Assembly (NCBI RefSeq): GCF_021631985.1
Contig: NZ_CP070225.1
Location: 7,440,001 to 7,504,000 of the forward strand
Direction of reading: 5' to 3'
Length of the DNA stretch: 64,000 nt
From: Sandaracinus amylolyticus
GTDB taxonomy: Bacteria; Myxococcota_A; Polyangia; Polyangiales; Sandaracinaceae
Every line of letters starts with the position of its first letter. Positions within the stretch are counted from its first letter, which is position 1. The position numbers were made by a program, and so were the translations under genes. Of this stretch, positions 42,801 through 50,689 are shown in pieces. Below the pieces are notes generated by a model. The model had not been told where the DNA came from. It saw only the letters and a program-made list of their open reading frames with translations, and did no database searches.

Positions 42801-45257
42801 TCACGGCCGCAGCACGAGCTCCCACGCGTCGGTCAGCGACGACGAGCCGCTGACGCGATTGCGACCACCCGCGACGACGAGTCGCTCCGTGGTCGATGAA
42901 AGCGAGCGGTGGAGGATCGACGTGTGTCCGGTGCGGCCGCTCGGTCGGGACGTCGTCGTCGGTTCGATCCGAGCCCACTCGAGCACGTCCGGGCTGCGGA
43001 TCGTGAGCCGCCACGCGTCGTCGTAGTAGCTGCTCGTGTCGAGATCGGCGTCGCGATCGATCCCGCCGAAGTACACGATCTCCGCGAGCCCATCGCGCTC
43101 GACGGCAGCCGCCGAGTGCCCCGATCGCGGCGGCGGTGCGTCCCCGTCTGGCATGACTGCGGAGAACGTTCCACCGCACGTGTCGAGGAACCACACGTCG
43201 CTCGCGGAGCTCTGCGCTCCGGTGCTCCCACCGAACATCCACGCACCGACCACCGGCTGGGTCGTTGCGACGATCGCGGTGCGCGCACGCGCGCTCGGCC
43301 AAATAGCGGACGTGGATGCGGCGCGGATCTCACATTGTCGTTCGTTGGGCTCGCGACACGCAACTTCCCAGAGCTCGTCCAACAGCGCTCCGGTGCCCGT
43401 CCGGGTGCCCCCGAAGAGCCAGGTGGTAGCTCGGCAGCTCGCGCGGACCGCCGAGCTGCCGGTGCGCTGCGGCAGCGAGAGCATGCTCGTCGGCCCCCCG
43501 GGCTCCGTGGCGAACGCCAACCGACGCCACGTGAGCCCCGGAGCCTCGACGACGGTCCAAGCACCGTCGTCCACCGGCATGCCTTCGGCATCGGTGCCGA
43601 GATAGACGAGGTCGCTCCTTGCGCTCCCGACGCTGCGGATTCCCTCACGTACGAGGGGGCGGCCGCTCAGTGGGTCGGCAGCTATCGGAATCGACGTCCA
43701 GCGGGCGCGCTCGGGATCGAGCTGCCAATACCGTTCGCTGGACGCCCCGTCTCTGACCGCGAGCGTTCGATCGGGGCCGAGGTGGTACGACGTCTCGGAC
43801 AGCCCGACCGGAACGTCGAGCGACGCCAGCAACACCGCCGCAGCGCTGCCTTCGAGCCGCGCGAGGCTCACCGTGCTCGACCTCGGATCGGGCGCGACGC
43901 GAAAGTACTGGAGGGCTTGCCCGGGGCCCGCGGGGTCGCGAGCGACGACGCCGAGGAAATCCGCGCTCTCGAAGCTCTCGAGCTGTGTGTTCAGCATGGA
44001 CGCAGAGGGATCGAACCGAACGAGACCCCGCTGCGCACCCTCCGACGACAGCGCACCCACACCGCCCGCGACGAAGATCGCGCCGTCGGCGACAGCCGCC
44101 GACGCGCCGACGAGGCCGCTGGGGAGCGTCACGCCCTCGACCAACTCGCCGCGGGGATCGGCGGGATCGAGCGACAGCCGCACCACCTGGTCGGAGATCG
44201 TCCCGTCAGGCATCAGACCGCCGAACGCATAGGCCACCGACGGCTCACTCGGCGCGAGCGCGACGGCGGCGCCTCCGCGCGCCTCGATTCCGGGTGGCGT
44301 CGGGAACGAGCGCCACTCGGGTATCTCCCGGCGCACGTCGAGCGCATGCACGGTCGCGAGTTCTCCGCCGTCGTCGAAGCCCGGGAGGAGCCAGAGCACC
44401 TCTGTCGCCGGATCGAAGAGAACCGAGATGAAGCGCGAGTGCTCGGAAACCGACCCCGAGGCATCGAGCTTCGTCCAGCGCTCGTGCCCGCGGTCGGCCA
44501 GGTCGAGCGCGAACACGTCGACTGCCGCGGAGATCCCAGGCTGAATCGCGACGACGTACATGCGATCGTGAATCGGATCGATGGTCGCGCCGAGAACGAC
44601 GTGCATCGCCACAGGCCCGGCTCCGGTCGTCGCGAGTGGAGTGAATCGCAGGACACCAGCTTCGACCCGCGTCTCCCACGCAACGCCGAGCGACACGACG
44701 ATCCAACGCGAATGCCGCTCGTCGTACGAGACCGCCACCGAGGAGAACGAAAGGTGCGGCAGCAGCGGTCGCCATGCAGGCGCCGCCTGTACCGTCACGG
44801 GCCCTACCCTGACGCGCGGGCCATCGATCTCGCCTGCTCTTGCCCACGCTTCGAGATGGACCTGCTGCCCGGCGTCCAGCGCTGCCGTATCGAGGCGAGA
44901 CTCAGTTCCACTCGAGACATCGTCGATGAACCACTCGTATTCGACGTCGATGCCGGACAGCCCGGCACCGGCGATCGCACCAGGATGGGCCCGCAGGAGC
45001 TCGCCCGCGATCGGCTGATACGACGAGAGCCCAACAGTAGTCAGCACGGGAACCGACGAGATCGCCGCATCGAGCGACGCGTCTGCCGCGACCCCGGCGT
45101 CGCCGCCCGCTGGCTCGTACACGCATACCTCCCCCGTCCAGACGCGTGGCTCGCGGCAGACGCACCGCTTTTCGCTGCGGTCGTACTCGGTGCCCGCACT
45201 GCAGAGCGGGTCTTCACAGGCTGCGAGCAACAGAGCGAGCGCGAGAAATCGACGCAC
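42801..45257 (-). CDS. Kelch-like repeat lipoprotein
   Basis: 818 residues. A lipobox ends at Cys14 (LLAAC), then a short EGF-like Cys segment (CSAGTEYDRSEKRCVCREP) and an Ala/Asp linker. The body is made of beta-propeller (kelch-like) repeats with recurring GG plus aromatic turns such as AYAFGGLMPDG, TWLFGGTRTGTG, AWMFGGSTG and EIVYFGGIDRDAD. This suggests a surface-anchored propeller for ligand or polymer binding. GTG 45257 has GGGGAGG upstream. Codon use is less strictly GC-ended than in neighbouring genes, hinting at fast divergence or transfer. No enzyme motif is seen. Confidence 0.75.
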   Translation of the reverse strand: MRRFLALALLLAACEDPLCSAGTEYDRSEKRCVCREPRVWTGEVCVYEPAGGDAGVAADASLDAAISSVPVLTTVGLSSYQPIAGELLRAHPGAIAGAGLSGIDVEYEWFIDDVSSGTESRLDTAALDAGQQVHLEAWARAGEIDGPRVRVGPVTVQAAPAWRPLLPHLSFSSVAVSYDERHSRWIVVSLGVAWETRVEAGVLRFTPLATTGAGPVAMHVVLGATIDPIHDRMYVVAIQPGISAAVDVFALDLADRGHERWTKLDASGSVSEHSRFISVLFDPATEVLWLLPGFDDGGELATVHALDVRREIPEWRSFPTPPGIEARGGAAVALAPSEPSVAYAFGGLMPDGTISDQVVRLSLDPADPRGELVEGVTLPSGLVGASAAVADGAIFVAGGVGALSSEGAQRGLVRFDPSASMLNTQLESFESADFLGVVARDPAGPGQALQYFRVAPDPRSSTVSLARLEGSAAAVLLASLDVPVGLSETSYHLGPDRTLAVRDGASSERYWQLDPERARWTSIPIAADPLSGRPLVREGIRSVGSARSDLVYLGTDAEGMPVDDGAWTVVEAPGLTWRRLAFATEPGGPTSMLSLPQRTGSSAVRASCRATTWLFGGTRTGTGALLDELWEVACREPNERQCEIRAASTSAIWPSARARTAIVATTQPVVGAWMFGGSTGAQSSASDVWFLDTCGGTFSAVMPDGDAPPPRSGHSAAAVERDGLAEIVYFGGIDRDADLDTSSYYDDAWRLTIRSPDVLEWARIEPTTTSRPSGRTGHTSILHRSLSSTTERLVVAGGRNRVSGSSSLTDAWELVLRP

Positions 45258-45355
45258 GAGAGAGCCTCCCCGGTGAACGGGCGCGCCATCGACCCACGTC
45301 GCGCGCCGTTGCCCCGCGCGAGCGGTAGCACCCGCACTCTTGCGCGTCAGCGCGA

Positions 45356-46102
45356 TCAGTCGCTCTCGATCGACGCCAGCGCGGTGCGGGCTCGCCGCAG
45401 CTCTTCGCGCAGCGTGATCGTCTTCGTCTCGTCGGGGGCCGCGTGCCTGCGCAGCCACGCGCGCAGGTGCACCGCGGCCTTGCGGCGATCGCCGAGCTCG
45501 TACGCGATCATCCCGAGCAGCCACTGGCCGTAGCCTTCGCGCGCCGGGCTCTTCTGCAGCGCCATCACGATCGCGTCGAGCTCGGGGACCGCGATGTCCG
45601 CCGTGAGCCTCACGTACGCGGAGTGCGCGCGGACCATCGCGCGGTCTCGCGTCGCCCATCGCTCGGCCCTCCGCAACGAGCGCAGCGCGTCGTCGACGTC
45701 GCCGGCCCAGTGCTGGAAGGTACCTAGGCTCCAGTGGTGGAAGCTGCGTCGCTCCGCCGGCGCATGACGCGCCGCGAGGCGTTGCTGCGCGATCGCCTCC
45801 GACAGCTCGCCCAGCGCGGCGAGGACGCGCGCGGCGTCGTGGTGAGCGATGTCGCGCAGAGGGCCGATCGAGGCCATCTGCTCGGCCACTTCGACCGCCT
45901 TGCGCAAGCGTCGTGCTTCGACGTGCGACAGGTAGAGCTGTCGCAGGAGCAACACCTGCGTATCGGGGTCGAGGTCGGAGGAATCGAGGGCGAGCCCCGC
46001 GCGCGCCCATCGCGCTCGCGCCTTCGCGTCGGATGCCGAGAGCGCCAGCCGGAGGAAATCTTCCGCCGACTCCGGTGCCTCGGCCTCCTTGGGCCGCGTC
46101 AC
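45356..46102 (-). CDS. TPR-repeat protein
   Basis: 248 residues, almost all helical, with several tetratricopeptide-like repeats, for example AARVLAALGELSEAIAQQRLAARHAP and WSLGTFQHWAGDVDDALRSLRRAERW. No signal peptide is evident at GTG 46102, which has AGGAG upstream, so it is probably a cytosolic protein-interaction factor. It lies 98 nt upstream of the kelch-like lipoprotein gene on the same strand and may be co-transcribed with it. Confidence 0.7.
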   Translation of the reverse strand: MTRPKEAEAPESAEDFLRLALSASDAKARARWARAGLALDSSDLDPDTQVLLLRQLYLSHVEARRLRKAVEVAEQMASIGPLRDIAHHDAARVLAALGELSEAIAQQRLAARHAPAERRSFHHWSLGTFQHWAGDVDDALRSLRRAERWATRDRAMVRAHSAYVRLTADIAVPELDAIVMALQKSPAREGYGQWLLGMIAYELGDRRKAAVHLRAWLRRHAAPDETKTITLREELRRARTALASIESD

Positions 46103-46306
46103 GTCGCACGCTCCTGGAGCAAACGTCGCAAGCGGATTCCTCAGTGATAGCACAGGGGGATCCACTGTCGAATCATGGGTGGATCCGCGTACTTCCAGAG
46201 ATCTATCCACAGCGTGTCCACGGGGGCCCACAGGATGTGGATCAGACGACGTACCGTACGTGATCTGCGCAGGCCGAGCAGGCCACGCGCGTGCGTCTTC
46301 CCGCGC
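46103..46306. other. Intergenic region with DnaA-box-like 9-mers
   Basis: Between the TPR gene start and the patatin stop. It contains CTATCCACA (46203-46211) and, inverted, TGTGGATCA (46236-46244), each one mismatch from the DnaA-box consensus. GGATCCACT and GGTGGATCC half-matches lie near 46160 and 46180. A 6-1-6 palindrome ACGTAC-C-GTACGT spans 46249-46261. No replication gene is near, so these may instead be binding sites for another regulator. Confidence 0.35.
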
Positions 46307-47572
46307 TCAATCGAGCGGCGGGTCGACGATGTCGTCGTGGGGCGGCGGCGGCGGCGCGTCGGGGTCGAAGAAGAAGCGTGCGAGCTCTTCCTCGCGGGCG
46401 CGCGCGTCCTCGAGGCCCATGCGCATCAGGTCGCGCGCGTAGTGGCCGTCGAAGAGCAGGTAGCTCACGAGGTCGGCGTCGCTGCCCTCGCCGATGTCGA
46501 GCAGCTTGAGCAGGCCGCGGCCGAGCAGGCGCCCGAAGCGCACGTGGTTCTTGCGCAGGTGATCGTTCGCGACGCGCCCGATGTCTTCGCGCGGATAGAT
46601 CGCGAGCGAGTGGATGCGGTGGCGCGCGGGGCGTCCCATCGCGACCGCGCGCGCGTTCATCATGTCGACGAACTGCGGGCCGAAGAGCGCGACGCCGTCG
46701 TCGAGGAAGCGGTTCTGTCGCTCGAGCTCGAGGAAGTCGGCGTTCACGTGATCGAGCAGGAACGCATTGAGGATCTTCCCGAGGAGGAACGCGACGCCGG
46801 GGTACACGCCGGGCGCGAACGCGGGCGTCGGCGTGAGCGGCTGGCTCGCGAGCGAGACGACGAGCAGGCGCCGCGCGCCGAGGTGGATCGCCGGCGACAT
46901 CGGCGTGTTGAGGCGCAGGCCGCCGTCGACGAAGAGCTCGCCGCGCACCGCGACCGGCGGGAAGAGCATCGGGATCGCGGCGGACGCGAGCACGTGCTGC
47001 GGGCCGATGCGATCGGGGCGCAGCACGACGTTCGGCGGCAGACCGACCGGGAGCTCCACGTCGGGCGCGCGATCGACGAAGATCCACGGGCGTCCGGTCG
47101 CCACGTGCGTCGCGCTGATCGTCAGCGCCTTGAGCACGCCGCGCCGCAGGTTCCGCACGAGGCGCTGCCAGCGCATGTTCTCGTCGACGATCCGCGTGAG
47201 CGGCGTCGCGTCGAAGAGCCCGGCGCCGCTGCGGCCGCCCATCACGACGCGCCCGAGCTTGGTCGCCTGCATCACGCCGAAGCCGATCACCTGATCGAGC
47301 TCGAGCGCGCTCCAGAGCTGCCCGAGACGCTCGACGCCCGGGATCGGATCGTCGAGCACCGACGCGAGATAGCCGCCGTTGATCGCGCCGACGCTGGTGC
47401 CGCAGACGATGTCGATGCGTGGTGCGCCGCAGCGCCGCGCGAGCTCACCGAAGACGTACGAGAGGACGCCCGCTTCGTACGCGCCACGCGCTCCACCACC
47501 GGCGAGGACGATCGCGGAGTGACCGCGGTGGGTGGACGGAGGCGGGATGCTCGCGTGGATCGGGATCGGCAC
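46307..47572 (-). CDS. Patatin-like phospholipase
   Basis: 421 residues. Patatin domain: AIVLAGGGARGAYEAGVLSYV (oxyanion GGGxRG), the serine nucleophile in CGTSVGAING, and the dyad Asp in FVDGGLRLNTP. It lacks a signal peptide. The C-terminal 130 residues hold helices and a Pro/Asp-rich tail (PPPPPHDD). Such lipases hydrolyse phospholipids or neutral lipids, and some contribute to predation or lipid recycling. GTG 47572 lacks a good ribosome binding site. It is a single gene. Confidence 0.85.
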   Translation of the reverse strand: MPIPIHASIPPPSTHRGHSAIVLAGGGARGAYEAGVLSYVFGELARRCGAPRIDIVCGTSVGAINGGYLASVLDDPIPGVERLGQLWSALELDQVIGFGVMQATKLGRVVMGGRSGAGLFDATPLTRIVDENMRWQRLVRNLRRGVLKALTISATHVATGRPWIFVDRAPDVELPVGLPPNVVLRPDRIGPQHVLASAAIPMLFPPVAVRGELFVDGGLRLNTPMSPAIHLGARRLLVVSLASQPLTPTPAFAPGVYPGVAFLLGKILNAFLLDHVNADFLELERQNRFLDDGVALFGPQFVDMMNARAVAMGRPARHRIHSLAIYPREDIGRVANDHLRKNHVRFGRLLGRGLLKLLDIGEGSDADLVSYLLFDGHYARDLMRMGLEDARAREEELARFFFDPDAPPPPPHDDIVDPPLD

Positions 47573-47618
47573 GTGGCCGTCATCCTAGCCGAGAACACGG
47601 AGGCATCGGGGATGATCG

Positions 47619-49640
47619 TCAGGGCTCGTCGACGAGCTGGCGCAGGCGCTCGTTGGCGAGCGTGGAGCCGCCGATCGGACGGCCGTCGAGGCTCGAGAGA
47701 TCGACGCGCGAGAGCTCGACGCGCGCGCTCCACACCTCGCGATGCACCTCGCGCGCGAGGCGCTGCGGGAGCGTGAGCGTGGCGAGCTCGGGGTCGCGCT
47801 CGACCTCGGCGGCGCGCGCTTCGTCGGACTCGGGCGGCGCGCTCGCTTCGACGCAGCGGAGCTCGTTGCCGCTCGCGGTGCGCAGGCACGCGCGGAGGCC
47901 GCGCGCAGTGGGCTCGACGTCGAGCGCCAGCGCTCCGTCGCGCTCGGTGATGCGCGGTGACGACGCGAGGAGCGACGCGGCGAGCTCGGAGTCACCGCCG
48001 CGATGCGAGATCGCGACCGGCAGCGCGATGCCGAGGCGACGCAGCACGCCGGGATCGAGCTCCATCGCGGTCGCGTAGAGCTCGTACGCCTGCGACTCCA
48101 TCCCCGCGTCGTCGGCAGCCGCCGCGGCGATCGCGGCGACCCGCGCGCGCACCAGCGCGAAGCCGCGCGCCGACTCGAGCTGCGGAAGAACCCGCTGCGC
48201 GAGCGCGACCGCGGTCTCGCCATCACCGCGCGCGGCGGCGATCTCGACGTCGAGCGCGTCGTAGAACGCGATCGCGCGCGCCTCCTGTCCGTCGCGCGCA
48301 CGCGCATCCGCGAGCGCGACCGCGACGATCGCAGGGCCGAGCACCGACACGAGCTCGCCGGTGAGCCACGGCGAGAGCCCGGTGACGCCGCCCGCCATGT
48401 ACGGGCGCAGCGTGTCGATCAATCGCTCGTCGTCGGCGAGCACGCCGAGGATGCGCTCGTCGTCGGGCCAGCGCGCGACGCGTCGCGGGATCGACTCGGC
48501 GAACCTCGAGACGCGCGCGCCGAGACCGGTCCACGACGCGCGCTCCGCGCGCTCCTCCTCGAGCGTGCGGCGGACGATGCGACGCAGCAGCGCGTGGCGT
48601 CCGCGCGCCTGCTCGGCGCCGTCGGTGGTGAGGCCGCGGCGATCGGGGCGCGCGAGGGCGCGATCGATGCGCTCCTCGGCGCGCGCGGTCTCGCCCGCGA
48701 GCAACATCACGATCGCGGCGACCGCCTCGGTCTCGGCGCGACCTTGATCGCGCATCGACGCGGGCTGTCGATCGTTCCACCGCACCATCGACGCGAACGC
48801 GCCGAGGGCGTCGTCCATGCGCCCCTCGCTCAGGTAGAGCTCGACCAGGAGCTGCCAGGGATCGGCGCCGGTGGGCTCGAAGCGCTGCACACCTTCGAGC
48901 GCGTAACGCTCCGCCTCTTCGAAGCGCAGCGCGACCGTCGCGGCGAGCGCGGCGTTGTACGCGTCGACCGCGATGCCGGGCTGCTCTTCGTCCGCGGCGG
49001 CGCGCTCGACCCCGCGGCGCGCGTCCTCGAGCGCGGCGAGGCACGCGTTGAAGTAGGGCTCACGCGTGCGCGCTTCGCCCTCGAGCGCGCACATCGCGTT
49101 GAGGCCCGCCGAGCGCTGCCACGGGTTCGGCGAATTCTCCGCGACCGATGCGAACTGGCGCGCTTCGTCCTGTCGCCCGAGCTTCATCAGCGGCCAGCAG
49201 CGCTCCGCGACGAGGTCGGGATCGTAGAGGTGGTCGTAGTAGCCGAGGAGCTCGAGCTGGTAGTCGTAGAGCTCCATCTGACCGGCGAGCCGCGACGTCG
49301 TGTAGAGCAGCTCCTGGTGGAACGGCGAGTGCGGATCGAGCGTGCCGTGCTCGTGCAGCTCGCGCGCGCGACCGAGGTGGAACATCGCGCGACCGAGCGA
49401 GCCCTCGGCCTCGAAGAGCACGCGGCCGAGCACGTAGTGACCCACGATCGAGTCGGGGTCGCGGCGCAGCACGCGCTCGGCCTGGGTGCGCGCGCCCACC
49501 GCCATTCCGTCGGACAAGAGCTGCAGCGCTTCGTCCTCGTCGGGCGCGTGCGCGTCGGGAAGGGACGCGTCCTGCGCTTCGCCGATCGACACCAGCGCGG
49601 TGACGATCGCGATCACCGCGATCGATCTACCGCGCGACAC
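47619..49640 (-). CDS. Secreted TPR-rich protein of the MoxR operon
   Basis: 673 residues. A signal peptide (SIAVIAIVTALVSIGEAQ) is followed by a mostly helical chain with TPR-like repeats, for example VGHYVLGRVLFEAEGSLGRAMFHLGRA, then YDYQLELLGYYDHLYDPDL, and later WQLLVELYLSEGRMDDALGAFAS. The last 100 residues are more acidic. GTG 49640 overlaps the end of moxR by 14 nt, so it is the last gene of the operon. Periplasmic TPR proteins often accompany MoxR/DUF58/transglutaminase sets. The partner is unknown. Confidence 0.75.
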   Translation of the reverse strand: MSRGRSIAVIAIVTALVSIGEAQDASLPDAHAPDEDEALQLLSDGMAVGARTQAERVLRRDPDSIVGHYVLGRVLFEAEGSLGRAMFHLGRARELHEHGTLDPHSPFHQELLYTTSRLAGQMELYDYQLELLGYYDHLYDPDLVAERCWPLMKLGRQDEARQFASVAENSPNPWQRSAGLNAMCALEGEARTREPYFNACLAALEDARRGVERAAADEEQPGIAVDAYNAALAATVALRFEEAERYALEGVQRFEPTGADPWQLLVELYLSEGRMDDALGAFASMVRWNDRQPASMRDQGRAETEAVAAIVMLLAGETARAEERIDRALARPDRRGLTTDGAEQARGRHALLRRIVRRTLEEERAERASWTGLGARVSRFAESIPRRVARWPDDERILGVLADDERLIDTLRPYMAGGVTGLSPWLTGELVSVLGPAIVAVALADARARDGQEARAIAFYDALDVEIAAARGDGETAVALAQRVLPQLESARGFALVRARVAAIAAAAADDAGMESQAYELYATAMELDPGVLRRLGIALPVAISHRGGDSELAASLLASSPRITERDGALALDVEPTARGLRACLRTASGNELRCVEASAPPESDEARAAEVERDPELATLTLPQRLAREVHREVWSARVELSRVDLSSLDGRPIGGSTLANERLRQLVDEP

Positions 49641-50679
49641 GCCGCACCAGCTTCTCGAGCGGGCCTGCGACGAGCTCGTCGGTGAGCGCGTAGACCTCGC
49701 CCGCGCCGGGCGCGAGCTCGAGGCGATGGCAGAAGATGAAGTGCGCGAGCGCGCGCACGTCCTCGTCGGTCACGTAGTTGCGGCGACGCGTGAGCGCGCG
49801 GGCCTGGAGCGCCGGGATCATCAGCACCAGCGCGCGCGTCGAGAGACCCTGCAGCACCCGCGGATCGCGGCGTGTCGTCTCCGCGATGTCGACCAGGCAC
49901 TCGCGGATCTCGGGCGCCATGTGGATCTGCGACTCGACGACCTCGCGCGCGTCGAGGATCTCGGTGCGCGTGATGCGCGGGATGTCGTCCTCCGCGCCGC
50001 CCGCGTGGCGCCGCGCGCGGATCGACGCGAGCACCTCGAGCTCGGCGTCGCGCGGGATGTGCTTCATCTTGATCTTGAAGAGGAAGCGATCGAGCTGCGC
50101 GCTCGGCAGCGGGAACGTGCCGCTGAAGTCGAGCGGGTTCTGGGTCGCGATCACGAAGAAGAGCGGGTCGAGCTTGCGCGTGCGGTTGTCGACCGTGACC
50201 TGCTTCTCGCCCATCGCCTCGAGCAGCGCGCTCTGCACCTTCGGCGACGTGCGGTTGATCTCGTCGGCGAGCACGACGTGCGCGAACACCGGGCCCGGGC
50301 GGAAGAAGAACTTGTTGGTGTTGGGATCGAAGATCGTCGTGCCGGTGACGTCGCTCGGGAGCAGATCGGGCGTGAACTGGATGCGGCGGATCGCGACGAT
50401 GTCGTCGTCGGGACGATCGTCGATGATGCAGTCGCCGAGCGCCTTCGCGAGCGTCGTCTTGCCCGAGCCGGGGAAGTCCTCGAGCAGCACGTGCCCGTCG
50501 GCCAGCATCGCGATGATGATCGTGTCGATCACGTCGTCGCGTCCGCGCACCGCGCGCGCGAGCCGGCCGCGCATGCGCTGCACGACGCCGTAGGCGCCGT
50601 CGAGCGTCTCGATGCGGGGCGCGGGCGTGTAGGTGATGTGCTCGCTCTGGATGCCGCCGTGATCGGTCTCTCTGCCCAT
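49627..50679 (-). CDS. MoxR-family AAA+ ATPase
   Basis: 350 residues: Walker A in DFPGSGKTTLAKAL (Lys74), Walker B VVLADEINRTSPKVQSALLEAMGEKQV, sensor 1 FFVIATQNPLD and a C-terminal helical lid. MoxR ATPases act as chaperones for metal or protein assembly, typically beside DUF58 and transglutaminase genes, as here. ATG 50679 has GAGGTGA upstream and is preferred over GTG 50688. It follows the transglutaminase gene and overlaps the TPR gene. Confidence 0.9.
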   Translation of the reverse strand: MGRETDHGGIQSEHITYTPAPRIETLDGAYGVVQRMRGRLARAVRGRDDVIDTIIIAMLADGHVLLEDFPGSGKTTLAKALGDCIIDDRPDDDIVAIRRIQFTPDLLPSDVTGTTIFDPNTNKFFFRPGPVFAHVVLADEINRTSPKVQSALLEAMGEKQVTVDNRTRKLDPLFFVIATQNPLDFSGTFPLPSAQLDRFLFKIKMKHIPRDAELEVLASIRARRHAGGAEDDIPRITRTEILDAREVVESQIHMAPEIRECLVDIAETTRRDPRVLQGLSTRALVLMIPALQARALTRRRNYVTDEDVRALAHFIFCHRLELAPGAGEVYALTDELVAGPLEKLVRRVAR

Positions 50680-50689
50680 TGGGATCACC

